Below are positions 1 through 8,429 of a DNA stretch of 64,000 nucleotides, one piece after another. Source of the DNA: Streptomyces roseochromogenus subsp. oscitans DS 12.976. GTDB lineage: Bacteria > Actinomycetota > Actinomycetes > Streptomycetales > Streptomycetaceae. Both the position numbers and the translations under genes were made by a program. The DNA is taken from the NCBI RefSeq assembly GCF_000497445.1, contig NZ_CM002285.1, positions 4,999,574-5,063,573 on the forward strand, written 5' to 3'. The notes under the pieces were generated by a model. That model was not told the DNA's origin. It did not search any database and was given only the letters and a program-made list of their open reading frames with translations. The number at the start of each line of letters is the position of its first letter. Position 1 is the first letter of the stretch.

Positions 1-15
1 TTTTTAGAAGTGATT

Positions 16-567
16 TTAGAAGGTGACTTCGGCCGTGTTCATCGTGCCGCCCCGCCGGCCCGGTGCGTGCTGGCCGTTCCAGTAGAGGTTTGTGTGGGCG
101 ATCACCTGCTCCGGGGCGGGTGCGCCGTACGCGGTGAGGTTCTCCGTCGTGTGGGCGTCGGCGACCAGCGTCGCGTCGTAGCCCCGGACCAGGGCACCGT
201 GCAGGGTCGAGCGGACGCAGAAGTCGGTCTGGGCGCCAGCGACGATCAGCCGGCCGACCGCGTGCCCCGCCAGCACGGACTCCAGGTCGGTGTCCTCGAA
301 GGAGTCCCCGTAGCACTTGGCGACGAGGGGCTCGGTGTCGAGGCGCTTCAGTTCGGGGACGTACTCCCAGACCTCGGTGCCGGGGATCAGCTCCTCGTCC
401 TGGTGCTGTATCCAGATCACCGGTACGTTCGCCGTGCGGGCCTTGCCGATCAGGGTGTTGATGTTGGCGATGACCTCGTCGCGGTTCGGCGAGCCCGGCA
501 CCATCACGCCGTTCTGTACGTCGATGACGAGCAGGGCGGTGTTCGGCCGTTGTGGCAGATTTGTCAT
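16..567 (-). CDS. isochorismatase-family cysteine hydrolase
   Basis: This is a cytosolic single-domain hydrolase of 183 residues, the normal length for the superfamily. The triad is visible: Asp16 in LLVIDVQNG, Lys84 in VAKCYGDSF and Cys117 in GAQTDFCVRS. Members hydrolyse isochorismate, nicotinamide or other amides, and nothing here fixes the substrate. I start at the ATG at 567 because MTNLP is a usual family start; a GTG nine bases upstream (576) is the alternative. A TATTGT hexamer ends 7 bases before the ATG and there is no ribosome binding site, so the message may be leaderless. The gene diverges from the acetyltransferase at 620, leaving only 52 bases between the two. Confidence 0.9.
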   Translation of the reverse strand: MTNLPQRPNTALLVIDVQNGVMVPGSPNRDEVIANINTLIGKARTANVPVIWIQHQDEELIPGTEVWEYVPELKRLDTEPLVAKCYGDSFEDTDLESVLAGHAVGRLIVAGAQTDFCVRSTLHGALVRGYDATLVADAHTTENLTAYGAPAPEQVIAHTNLYWNGQHAPGRRGGTMNTAEVTF

Positions 568-619
568 GGCGTCCACAATATGGGATGCCGCTGACAGCGC
601 TCGGCACTACGGTGACCCC

Positions 620-1234
620 ATGAGCTCCCTGACCAGCGATGACTACAGCGATGACTACAGCGGAGATTACAGGGGTGACGACAGGGGTGATTACGTCATC
701 CGTGCCATACGGCCCGACGACTGGCCCCTGGTGAAGCAGCTGCGGCTGGACGCGTTGCGGGATCCGGCCGCGCCGCTCGCCTTTCTGGAGAACTATGAGG
801 ATGCCGTGGCCAAGGCCGACGCGTTCTGGCAGGACAGAGCCGTCGGGTCGGGTGAGGGCTCCACGGCGGCGCGGCAGTTCATCGCCGAGGCGCCCGACGG
901 GATGTGGGCCGGCTCGGTCACCGTACTCATCGAGGAGGCCGGGACGAAGGACTGGGCCGGGTATGCCATCGAGCGTCGGCAGGGGCATGTCGTGGGGGTG
1001 TACGTGCGGCCCGAGCACCGTGGGAACGGGCTGATCAAGACCCTGTTCGACGCCGGTGTGGCGTGGGCGAGGGAACGGGGTGCGGAGCGGGTGCGGCTGC
1101 TGGTGCATGAGCAGAACGCGCGGGCCCAGGGGGCCTACCGCAAGGTGGGGTTCGTGCCGAGCGGGGTGGTCGTGCCGTTCTTCAAGGATCAGGCGGAGAC
1201 CGAGTGGGAGTTCGTTCTGGAGTGGCCGACCTAG
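620..1234 (+). CDS. GNAT-family N-acetyltransferase
   Basis: This is a 204-residue acetyl-CoA-dependent acetyltransferase of unknown acceptor. The GNAT core runs from about residue 28 to the end. The acetyl-CoA pyrophosphate loop is VYVRPEHRGNGLIKTLF, followed by NARAQGAYRKVGF, typical of the last helix and strand. The N-terminus is an odd Asp/Tyr/Gly-rich stretch of imperfect DDYS and GDYR repeats, probably disordered. The ATG at 620 has no ribosome binding site but follows TACGGT by 6 bases, so a leaderless message is possible. Its TAG stop shares the bases CTAG with the stop of the convergent gene at 1231. Confidence 0.85.
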   Translation: MSSLTSDDYSDDYSGDYRGDDRGDYVIRAIRPDDWPLVKQLRLDALRDPAAPLAFLENYEDAVAKADAFWQDRAVGSGEGSTAARQFIAEAPDGMWAGSVTVLIEEAGTKDWAGYAIERRQGHVVGVYVRPEHRGNGLIKTLFDAGVAWARERGAERVRLLVHEQNARAQGAYRKVGFVPSGVVVPFFKDQAETEWEFVLEWPT

Positions 1235-2814
1235 ACCGGCAGTTCCCGGTGGGGCCAGCGGGAGCGGGCCTGTTCGCGGGAGCGGAGCAGGGCGAGGGTC
1301 GGCAGGCCCTGGTTGGTCCCGGTGGCGAGCAGGTCCGGGAGTTGGGGGAGCGGGGCCACGGCCGCGATGTCGTCCAGGATCAGGGTGAGTGGTGGGTCGA
1401 GCCGACCGGAGGATGACCGTTCGGCCATGCGCCGGCCGCGCTCGACCACGCTCGAGACGAGGGCCGTCAGCAGCGGCATGGCGCCGGGATTGCTCTTGGG
1501 GTCCTCGATGGATTCACCGACCACATAAAGCGTGCCCCCTTCGTGGACGAAGGAATCCAAGACGAGCGCATCAGTTCGGTTGGGGGTGCAGGCTTCGCGG
1601 ATGTTGACCGTGGAGAGGGCGGACAGGGCTCGGCTGGTCAACTCCTGTGCGATGTCCCGGCGTTCGGGGTGCGCGGTGAGTGCGGCCTCCAGTTCGCCGG
1701 CGGCGCCGGGGGCGGCCTTGGGATGGGTGCGGAGGGCGCGTACGGCGTCCTGGATCTGGTTGCCCTGGGACCAGCGGTGGACGTGGCGGATGGTGCGGTT
1801 CTCCAGAGCGGCGGCGTGAAGGTAGCTCCGGAGGAGGGTTGTCGCCGTGTCCACGACCGCCTGGTCGAGTTTGGCCGTGGGTTGTACGGGGGCGAGGAGA
1901 GCGGTGGCTCTGCTCAGTGCGGTTTGTCTGTCCTCGCAGCCCGTTGTGAGGGACCAGTGGAGGCGGGCCGGGGTGTCGCAGAGGTGGGTGGGGTCGTAGA
2001 GGAGGGTGGGGCCCAGTTTGGCTCTGGTGTCCTTTGTCTCCGCCCAGAGGGCCGGATTCGAGGTGACCAGGAGGATGGGGCCTTCCGCGTCGCGTACGGC
2101 CTGGGCGGCGGCCGTCTGGCGGGCTGCGGGCGGGCTGTAGATCACCGCGCCTTCGGCGCGGTTCGGCTCCCTCCCGCCCGTCCGTTCACCGAGGGGCACC
2201 GTCGGTGCGGGCACCGTCTCGGTGCGCGGGAGTGGGACCTCGTAATGCGGGAGCGGGACCTCGTACCGCTGCTCGGTCGGCACAGCCGGCTGCACGACAG
2301 CCTCGATGGGCGCGGTCGGTTGCACGACAGCCTCGATGGGCGCGGTCGGCTGCACGACAGCCTCGGTCGGCGTCGCCCGCTGCACGGCGTTCTCGGTCGG
2401 CGCTGCCCGCCGCACGGCCCCCCTGGCTGCCGTAGCCCGGCGTGCCCGTCCCGCTCGCCATCTCGCCACGGTTCCGATCACGAACACGGTGAGGACGAAC
2501 AGAGCCATCAGCTGGCCGGTGAACAGGCCCCAGAAGAGGCCCCAGCCGGAGAGCTGGGAGGCGGGGGTGTTGGGCCAGGCGCCGGTGATGTCGTGGGGTG
2601 CGCCGATCAGGTGGCGCATGGCCAGGGGGGTGCGGGTGAAGGTGACGGCGTGGGGCCAGGCGCCCTTGGCGAAGAGGCCCGCGAGGCCTGTGGCCGTCCA
2701 CACCAGCACGGTCATGCCGATGAGGAACGCGAGGATGCCGATGAGCAGACCGTCGGGGATGCCGCCCTGGCCCGCCCGGCGGTCCTCGCGGCGATCGCGA
2801 GCGTCCGGTCTCAC
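1231..2814 (-). CDS. VirD4/TraG-like conjugative coupling ATPase homologue, degenerate P-loop
   Basis: This 527-residue protein is the last gene of a six-gene type IV secretion-like operon. The N-terminus has two hydrophobic segments (about residues 21-50 and 90-118), as in VirD4 coupling proteins. A Pro/Glu/Val-repeat linker follows (137-200), then a TraG-like ATPase fold. The Walker B region is LTLILDDIAAVAPLPQLPDL near residue 476, and the TraG-typical ending (GLPTLALLRSREQARSRW) follows. Where the P-loop is expected (about 222-234) the sequence reads AVIYSPPAARQT, with no GK[ST], so ATP binding is doubtful. I chose the GTG at 2814 because GGGGAGGAAC precedes it at good spacing and it lies after the upstream stop at 2859. 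The role is inferred from context. Confidence 0.75.
   Translation of the reverse strand: MRPDARDRREDRRAGQGGIPDGLLIGILAFLIGMTVLVWTATGLAGLFAKGAWPHAVTFTRTPLAMRHLIGAPHDITGAWPNTPASQLSGWGLFWGLFTGQLMALFVLTVFVIGTVARWRAGRARRATAARGAVRRAAPTENAVQRATPTEAVVQPTAPIEAVVQPTAPIEAVVQPAVPTEQRYEVPLPHYEVPLPRTETVPAPTVPLGERTGGREPNRAEGAVIYSPPAARQTAAAQAVRDAEGPILLVTSNPALWAETKDTRAKLGPTLLYDPTHLCDTPARLHWSLTTGCEDRQTALSRATALLAPVQPTAKLDQAVVDTATTLLRSYLHAAALENRTIRHVHRWSQGNQIQDAVRALRTHPKAAPGAAGELEAALTAHPERRDIAQELTSRALSALSTVNIREACTPNRTDALVLDSFVHEGGTLYVVGESIEDPKSNPGAMPLLTALVSSVVERGRRMAERSSSGRLDPPLTLILDDIAAVAPLPQLPDLLATGTNQGLPTLALLRSREQARSRWPHRELPV
2215..2410. repeat. in-frame tandem repeats in the VirD4-like linker
   Basis: About five 30-bp units encode the ten-residue repeat P-[TI]-E-A-V-V-Q-P-T-A, two of them nearly identical. 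They are followed by two copies encoding YEVPLP. They sit between the membrane segments and the ATPase-like domain and look like a length-variable Pro-rich linker. Confidence 0.8.
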
Positions 2815-2858
2815 CCGTTCCTCCCCAGTGCCTGTGCCTGTGTCCCGTGCCTGTGTCC

Positions 2859-4271
2859 CTACGCCACCGTCGATTCGGAGTCGCCCAGATGCTGTTCCAC
2901 GAAGGCCGCCGCCCGCTGCTCGGCCTCCAGCTCGGCGGCGCGCAGGGCGTCGTCGGCCGTGAGGTCGCTGGAGGACTCGGTCATCGCGCGGTCGGTGAAG
3001 ACCAGGGGGCGTTCCGTCTCCGTGACCAGGTGTTTGACCACCTGGACGTTGCCGTTGACGTCCCAGACGGCGATGCCGGGCGTCAGCGTCGGAATGATTT
3101 CCACCGCCCACCTCGGCAAACCCAGTACCCGGCCGGTGGCCCGTGCCTCATCGGCCTTCTGGGCGTAGATGGTGCGGGTCGAGGCCATCTTCAGGATCGC
3201 CGCCGCCTCCTTGGCCGCGGCTCCGTCGACCACGTCGGACAGGTGGTGGACGACCGCGACGAAGGACAGGCCGAGCCGACGGCCGAACTTGAGCAGGCGC
3301 TGGAACAGCTGGGCCACGAAGGGGCTGTTGATGATGTGCCAGGCCTCCTCGACCAGGAAGATGCGCTTCTTCCGGTCGGGGCGGATCCAGGTGTGCTCCA
3401 GCCATACGCCGACGATCGCCATGAGGATGGGCATGGCGATGGAGTTGCGGTCGATGTGGGAGAGGTCGAAGACGATGAGGGGGGCGTCGAGGTCGATGCC
3501 GACCGTGGTCGGGCCGTCGAACATGCCTCGCAGGTCACCGTCGACCAGCCGGTCCAGGACCAGGGCGACGTCCAGGCCCCAGGCCCGTACGTCGTCTATG
3601 GCGACGTTCATCGACTCGGCCGACTCCGGCTCCGGGTGGCGTAGCTGCTCCACGATGTCGGTGAGGACCGGCTGGCGGTCGAGGACGGATTCGTTGACGT
3701 AGGAGTGGGCGACCTTGAGGGCGAAGCCGGAGCGTTCGTCCAGGCCGTGGCCCATCGCGACCTCGATGATCGTGCGAAGCAGCGCGAGCTGGCCGGTGGT
3801 GGTGATCGCGGGGTCCAGGGGGTTGAGGCGGATGCCGTGGTCCAGGGCCGCGGTCGGGTCGAGCCGGATGGGAGTTATCCCCAGCTCCTCCGCGATCAGA
3901 TTCCACTCGCCGACGCCGTCCTCGCCCTGGGCGTCCAGGACGACGACCTGGCGGTCCTTGAAGCGCAGCTGGCGCAGGACGTACGTCTTCTCCAGGGCCG
4001 ACTTGCCGTTGCCGGACTCGCCGAGGACGAGCCAGTGCGGGGCCGGGAGCTGCTGGCCGTAGAGCTGGAAGGGGTCGTAGATGTAGCCCTTTCCGGAGTA
4101 CACCTCGCGGCCGATGATGACGCCGGAGTCGCCGAGGCCGGGCGCGGCGGTGGGCAGGTAGACCGCCTGGGCCTGGCCTGTGGAGGTGCGTACCGGCAGC
4201 CGGGTCGTCTCGACCTTCCCGAACAGGAAGGAGGTGAAGGCGTCGGTGAGGACGGACAGCGGATCCCGCAT
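2859..4271 (-). CDS. VirB4/TraC-like secretion ATPase
   Basis: This 470-residue cytoplasmic ATPase carries Walker A GESGNGKSALEK (about residue 79) and Walker B RIFLVEEAWHII. These are followed by the VirB4-typical helical segment and the Gln/His motif area SFVAVVHHLSDV. VirB4 proteins energise pilin and substrate transfer in type IV systems. This copy lacks the long N-terminal half of classical VirB4, and the adjacent protein (4286-5845) may supply it. The ATG at 4271 lies 14 bases downstream of the previous stop. The order VirB2-, VirB8-, VirB6-, PrgI-, VirB4- and VirD4-like on one strand supports the assignment. Confidence 0.85.
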   Translation of the reverse strand: MRDPLSVLTDAFTSFLFGKVETTRLPVRTSTGQAQAVYLPTAAPGLGDSGVIIGREVYSGKGYIYDPFQLYGQQLPAPHWLVLGESGNGKSALEKTYVLRQLRFKDRQVVVLDAQGEDGVGEWNLIAEELGITPIRLDPTAALDHGIRLNPLDPAITTTGQLALLRTIIEVAMGHGLDERSGFALKVAHSYVNESVLDRQPVLTDIVEQLRHPEPESAESMNVAIDDVRAWGLDVALVLDRLVDGDLRGMFDGPTTVGIDLDAPLIVFDLSHIDRNSIAMPILMAIVGVWLEHTWIRPDRKKRIFLVEEAWHIINSPFVAQLFQRLLKFGRRLGLSFVAVVHHLSDVVDGAAAKEAAAILKMASTRTIYAQKADEARATGRVLGLPRWAVEIIPTLTPGIAVWDVNGNVQVVKHLVTETERPLVFTDRAMTESSSDLTADDALRAAELEAEQRAAAFVEQHLGDSESTVA

Positions 4272-4285
4272 CGGTGAATCAGCCC

Positions 4286-5845
4286 CTACCTTCGGATGCC
4301 GGTGGCGAAGGGAAGTGTGTTCACGAAGGCGCGGTGGTGCTCTCGGTCGCACCACTCCAGCTTGAGGTACGACTTGCCGGCGGAGGCCCTTATCGTGCGC
4401 TTGTCGCGGGCGAGGGCCTCCGGGGTGCGGGAGGAGACGGTGATGTAGCCGACGAGGTTCACGCCGGCGGCGCCACTCGCCAGGTCCTCGCCTCGCTGGT
4501 CGAGGCGGTTGTGAGCGGCGACGTCCCGGGGGTCCACGGTCCGGTTCATCTTGGCGGCGCGGGAGGCCTCGGCCTCGTCGTTGGTCTTCTCGGTCAGCAT
4601 GCGTTCGATGGCTACCTCGGTGGGTTCGAGATCCATCGTGACGGCGACCGTTCGGATGACGTCGGGGGTGTGGACGAGGAGGGGCGCGAGGAAGTTCACG
4701 CCCACCGGGGTCATGGGCCACTCCTTCACCCAGGCGGTGGCATGGCACCAGGGGGCGCGGGTGTACGACTCCCGGGTCTTGGCCTGGAGGTAGGTGGGCT
4801 CCATGGCGTCCAGCTCGGCCGGCCAGGCGTTGCGCTGGGTCATGGCCTGGATGTGGTCGATGGGGTGGTCGGGGTCGTACATGGAGTGGATGAGGGAGGC
4901 CAGCCGCCCCTGGCCGAGCGGCTGCCGTACCCGGATGTCGGCTTCCTGGAGCCGGGAACAGATGTCGGTCAGCTCGCGGGCCATGACGACGGCGAGCCCG
5001 GCGTCCCGGTCGACCTTGCTGCCGTGGGCGCGGACGGCGCGGGCCATGGCGTGGGCCTCGGCAGCGAGTTCGCGGGTGTAGTGCATGCAGGCGACGAGGT
5101 AGGCACGGTGCTGCTCGCTGCTGGTGGACACCATGGACTGCAGCTGGTCGTAGGACCGCTGGAGCCAGTCGAGGGAGCGGCCGTCGCCGCGCAGGGCGAC
5201 GTCCTTGGCGTGGGCGTCGGGGTCGGCGGGCAGCGTGCGGGCGAGCATCTGCAGCCGGGTCACGAACCCGTCGCCGTTGGCGACATGCTTGAGCAGGGTG
5301 CCGAACCGGTCGACCAGGGCCTCCTGGTCCTCGGAGTCGCGCAGGCCGACGCCGGGGCCTTCGATCTCGATGGCGGCGGTGACGGTCTTGCGGTCGGCGT
5401 GCAGCAGTACGGCGATCTCGTCGGGTCCGAAGGGCGCGGCGAGCCAGGTGATGCGGCCGATCCCGGGCGGCGGGCCGATCTCGACCTCCCGCCCGTCGAG
5501 CCGCGTCCCGGCCTCCATGACGCTCGACCGGTAGACGGCGCTGCCGCCCTTGATGGTCCGCTTGTAGCTGCGGTTGATCTCGAACCACTTGTAGAAGGTG
5601 CGGCGCTTGTACGGCACGTAGACCGCGGCGAGCGCGAGCAGCGGGAAGCCCGTCAGCAGCGCGATCCGCATGCTGAGGACCGGGACGAGGAGGCCGCACA
5701 TCATGCCGAGGAACGCGCCGGCGATGATCAGCGCGATCTCGCCGGACTCGCGGTTCCGGCCGACGATCGCGTTCGGCCGGGCGCGGCCGATGAGATATGT
5801 ACGGCGGGGCGTGACCGGATGGGACAGGTGGGACTCGGTCGTCAA
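4286..5845 (-). CDS. SCO6880-family (PrgI/VirB3-VirB4N-like) membrane protein
   Basis: This 519-residue protein has two transmembrane segments near residues 36-75 and a soluble region of about 440 residues. The architecture matches the actinobacterial SCO6880 family: a PrgI/VirB3-like membrane part followed by a VirB4 N-terminal-like domain. I infer that it forms a split VirB3-VirB4 with the ATPase encoded next. Translation starts at a TTG (5845) preceded by GGGAGGTGAAGG. That TTG overlaps the upstream stop as TTGA, which indicates translational coupling. No catalytic motif is visible. Confidence 0.8.
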   Translation of the reverse strand: MTTESHLSHPVTPRRTYLIGRARPNAIVGRNRESGEIALIIAGAFLGMMCGLLVPVLSMRIALLTGFPLLALAAVYVPYKRRTFYKWFEINRSYKRTIKGGSAVYRSSVMEAGTRLDGREVEIGPPPGIGRITWLAAPFGPDEIAVLLHADRKTVTAAIEIEGPGVGLRDSEDQEALVDRFGTLLKHVANGDGFVTRLQMLARTLPADPDAHAKDVALRGDGRSLDWLQRSYDQLQSMVSTSSEQHRAYLVACMHYTRELAAEAHAMARAVRAHGSKVDRDAGLAVVMARELTDICSRLQEADIRVRQPLGQGRLASLIHSMYDPDHPIDHIQAMTQRNAWPAELDAMEPTYLQAKTRESYTRAPWCHATAWVKEWPMTPVGVNFLAPLLVHTPDVIRTVAVTMDLEPTEVAIERMLTEKTNDEAEASRAAKMNRTVDPRDVAAHNRLDQRGEDLASGAAGVNLVGYITVSSRTPEALARDKRTIRASAGKSYLKLEWCDREHHRAFVNTLPFATGIRR

Positions 5846-7173
5846 CGCCCTTCACCTCCCGTGCGGTTGATGTTGCGGGTGTTGCCGGCGTGCGGGGTGC
5901 TGGCGGGGCTGGGCGCGCGGGGCGCGGGTGTGGCGGAGGGGACGGCTCCGCCGCCCCCGGTGGGAGTACGGCTGCTGTGGGCGGCGACTCCGCCGGCGGC
6001 GGGGTTGGCGGGGCGAGGTGTGCTGCTGCCCTGGCCTCCCGCACCTCCGTTGCTGTCGGCGCGGGAGCTGTGGGTCTTGATGCCCTGGGCGACGAGGGTG
6101 GCGGGGGAGCTGATGACGGCGGCGGCCTTGCTCTCGGCGCCCTGCATGATGCGGTTGTTGCGGCCGTTCGCGATCTCGTCGCCGAAGCCGGGGACGAAGC
6201 GGTAGATCATTGCGCTGGCGAAGATGGCGAGCAGGATGATGGCGAGGCCGGAGACGACGGCGGAGAAGGAGTCGGGGCCGTTGCCGGAGGAGAGGGCGCC
6301 GGCGAGCCCGAGCACGATCACGATCACGGGTTTCACGAGAATGACCGCGATCATGATGCCGGCCCAGCGCCGCACGTGCCCCCACAGGTTCTTGTCGACG
6401 AGGCCCGCGTAGACGACGGTGCCGAGGAGGGCGCCGACGTAGAGGAGCGCGGCGCGGATGACCAGCTCCAGCCAGAGGACGCCGGCGGCGAGGATGCTGA
6501 CCAGGGAGACGACGATCAGCATGATGGGGCCGCCGCCGATGTCGGTGCCCTTGTTCAGGGCGCCGGAGAAGGTGCCGAAGAACGTGTCGGCCTGGTCGCC
6601 GGTGGCTTTGGCGAGGACGTCGGTCACTCCGTCCGTCGCGGATACGACGGTGTACAGGATCAGGGGGGTGAAGGCGGAGGCGAGCACGGTGAGCCACAGG
6701 AAGCCGACGGCTTCCGAGATGGCGGTCGTGAGCGGCACGCCGCGTACGGCTCGCTTGGCCACGGCCAGGAGCCACAGCAGGAGCGTGAGGATCGTGGACG
6801 CGGCGAAGACGATGGCGTACTGCTGCAGAAACTTGGGATTGGTGAAGTCGACGTTGGCAGTCTCCTTCACGGCTTTGCTCAGTTTGGCGATGGTCCAGGA
6901 AGCGGCCTCGGCACAGCCCTTGGCGAGGGAGGACAAGGGGTCGAGGGTGTCGTTGAGGGGGGTATTGGTGGACCCGGACGAACCCTTGGAGCCGTGGTCT
7001 TCCTCGCAGAACTCCTTGGCGGCATCACGGATCAGCGCACAGGGGTCGCTGCTCTTCGTGGGCGATGGGGACGGCGAGGGTGCGGCGAAGGCGCGGGTGG
7101 CCAGCAGTACCGCGGCCGTCTGCATGACTGCGAGGATCGCCGTGATCCTGAGGGTGCGGTGGTTAGCGCGCAT
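5842..7173 (-). CDS. VirB6/TrbL-like polytopic membrane protein
   Basis: This 443-residue protein starts with a signal-like segment (residues 9-30). A Ser/Pro/Gly-rich extracellular stretch with two Cys follows, then about six membrane helices between residues 115 and 335. The tail is a cytoplasmic Gly/Pro/Ala-rich region of about 100 residues. VirB6/TrbL proteins form the membrane channel of type IV systems and share this multi-pass core with disordered tail. Family assignment rests on topology and operon position more than on a motif. The ATG at 7173 overlaps the previous gene by 11 bases, and the stop overlaps the next start. Confidence 0.75.
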   Translation of the reverse strand: MRANHRTLRITAILAVMQTAAVLLATRAFAAPSPSPSPTKSSDPCALIRDAAKEFCEEDHGSKGSSGSTNTPLNDTLDPLSSLAKGCAEAASWTIAKLSKAVKETANVDFTNPKFLQQYAIVFAASTILTLLLWLLAVAKRAVRGVPLTTAISEAVGFLWLTVLASAFTPLILYTVVSATDGVTDVLAKATGDQADTFFGTFSGALNKGTDIGGGPIMLIVVSLVSILAAGVLWLELVIRAALLYVGALLGTVVYAGLVDKNLWGHVRRWAGIMIAVILVKPVIVIVLGLAGALSSGNGPDSFSAVVSGLAIILLAIFASAMIYRFVPGFGDEIANGRNNRIMQGAESKAAAVISSPATLVAQGIKTHSSRADSNGGAGGQGSSTPRPANPAAGGVAAHSSRTPTGGGGAVPSATPAPRAPSPASTPHAGNTRNINRTGGEGR

Positions 7174-7999
7174 ACGTGAACCCTCCGTACTCCTGGACGG
7201 CCTTCGTCATGTCCTCGGCGGTGGAAGCCTTCTGGTCGCGGCCCACGGGTACGGGCCCGTCCTTCTGCTGGAAGTCTCTGATCTTCCAGTCGTTGTCGGC
7301 CCACGTCAGCTGGTACGTCGTGGTGAACCAGCTCTCGGTCACGGGGTTCGTGGAGGCATCGCCCGAGAGGCCGAAGAGCGAGGTGTACCAGACCTCGACC
7401 GTGGCGGTGTCCGCTCCCGACGCGGTGACCTTGGTGCCGACGGGAATGACCCGGGAGATGAACGTCTGCCCCTTCGGCGCCGTACCGTCCTCAGTCAGGC
7501 CGATGTTGGAGAGGAACTTCGCGCTGGAGTACGCGTTGTCCATCGCCGATTGCCGAACGGGTGCGACGTCCGGCGCGTAGACCGTATTGACGATCTCGTG
7601 CCGTGTCGCGATGTTGAACATGTCTGCCGATCCCAACGCCACCGCATAATTCGCCGCCGCGCTCTGCGCCCCCTGCTCCGTACGGGCGAAGCCCGAAGGG
7701 ATGGTGCCTGTCTTGGTTTCCACAGGGCGGGTGCCGGAGGGAGCTGTGGTGGAGGTCTGGGGTTGGGAGCCCTTGGTGGTCGAGTCGTTGGTGGAGGAGT
7801 GGTCGCCTCTGTTGGCGAATGCGATTGCTGCGATCAGGAGGACCACCACGCCCACCACGGTGACCAGGCTGCGGCAGGAGGCGCGGCGGGGTGTGCGGCG
7901 GGGGGCGCCGCCGTAGGGGTCGTTCTCGGGGAGGCGGGTGCGGGTGTGGCCCGTGCTGTCGCCGTAGTCGGGGTAGGACTGTTCGTCTCCGGGATTCAT
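7163..7999 (-). CDS. single-pass membrane protein with VirB8/TcpC-like topology
   Basis: This 278-residue protein has a cytoplasmic Pro/Arg-rich head, one transmembrane helix (SLVTVVGVVVLLIAAIAF, near residues 44-62), a Ser/Thr-rich linker and an extracellular domain of about 180 residues. The outer domain ends in TTTYQLTWADNDWKI, which resembles the closing strands of NTF2-like folds such as VirB8 and TcpC. VirB8 proteins organise type IV channels. I infer that role from topology and from the gene's place between the VirB2- and VirB6-like genes. There is no enzymatic motif. It overlaps the next gene by 11 bases. Confidence 0.65.
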   Translation of the reverse strand: MNPGDEQSYPDYGDSTGHTRTRLPENDPYGGAPRRTPRRASCRSLVTVVGVVVLLIAAIAFANRGDHSSTNDSTTKGSQPQTSTTAPSGTRPVETKTGTIPSGFARTEQGAQSAAANYAVALGSADMFNIATRHEIVNTVYAPDVAPVRQSAMDNAYSSAKFLSNIGLTEDGTAPKGQTFISRVIPVGTKVTASGADTATVEVWYTSLFGLSGDASTNPVTESWFTTTYQLTWADNDWKIRDFQQKDGPVPVGRDQKASTAEDMTKAVQEYGGFTYAR

Positions 8000-8120
8000 G
8001 CCGCTCCCTCACCCTCGTAGGCATACGACGGTAGGCGTGCTGGTTCCCGCGTGGGCGCGGTGTGGTGACTCGACATCAGCATCAGGGGGACGCAACCTCA
8101 GCCGGGAGAGGGAGGCGGGG

Positions 8121-8429
8121 CTAGACCGCCATGCCGTACACGATCGTGAACAGGGTGCCCAGGGAGCCGATGATGAAGACCCCGGTCAGACCGGCGATGA
8201 TGAGGCCCTTGCCCTGTTCCGCGCTGAAGGTGTCGCGCAGGGCCGTGGCCCCGATGCGCTGCTTCGCCGCGCCCCAGACCGCGATGCCGAGGCACAGGAG
8301 GATGGCCACGGCCATGACCACCTCGATCATCACCTTGGCCTCGTTGCCCAGGCTGCCGAAGGGGCCCCAGTTCGGGGCGATCCCGCCGATGATGGTGTTG
8401 ATGTCTCCCTTGTCGGCCGCAAAGAGCAT
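8121..8429 (-). CDS. small VirB2/TrbC-like membrane protein, first gene of the secretion-like operon
   Basis: This 102-residue protein has two strong membrane helices (about residues 31-52 and 74-97) separated by a short basic loop, the layout of VirB2/TrbC pilin precursors. The N-terminal 30 residues contain no clear cleavable signal. I start at the ATG at 8429, with GGTGA five bases upstream; a GTG nine bases further up (8438) is possible. It is the first gene of the minus-strand set running to 1231, with a 120-base gap before the VirB8-like gene. As a candidate pilus or channel subunit it would be the most abundant part of the machine. The function is inferred. Confidence 0.7.
   Translation of the reverse strand: MLFAADKGDINTIIGGIAPNWGPFGSLGNEAKVMIEVVMAVAILLCLGIAVWGAAKQRIGATALRDTFSAEQGKGLIIAGLTGVFIIGSLGTLFTIVYGMAV

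Noticed and set aside
1543..3168. Long plus-strand open frame opposite the VirD4/VirB4-like genes
   Set aside because: Gly/Arg/Val-rich composition and no domain; it is the high-GC shadow of the minus-strand genes.
4274..6205. Plus-strand frame of more than 600 codons opposite the secretion genes
   Set aside because: Antisense shadow with unnatural Gly/Asp/Val content; the minus strand has coherent motifs, overlaps and ribosome binding sites.
1231..8429. Integrated conjugative element or plasmid
   Set aside because: No relaxase, TraB, replication gene, integrase or attachment-site repeats nearby.
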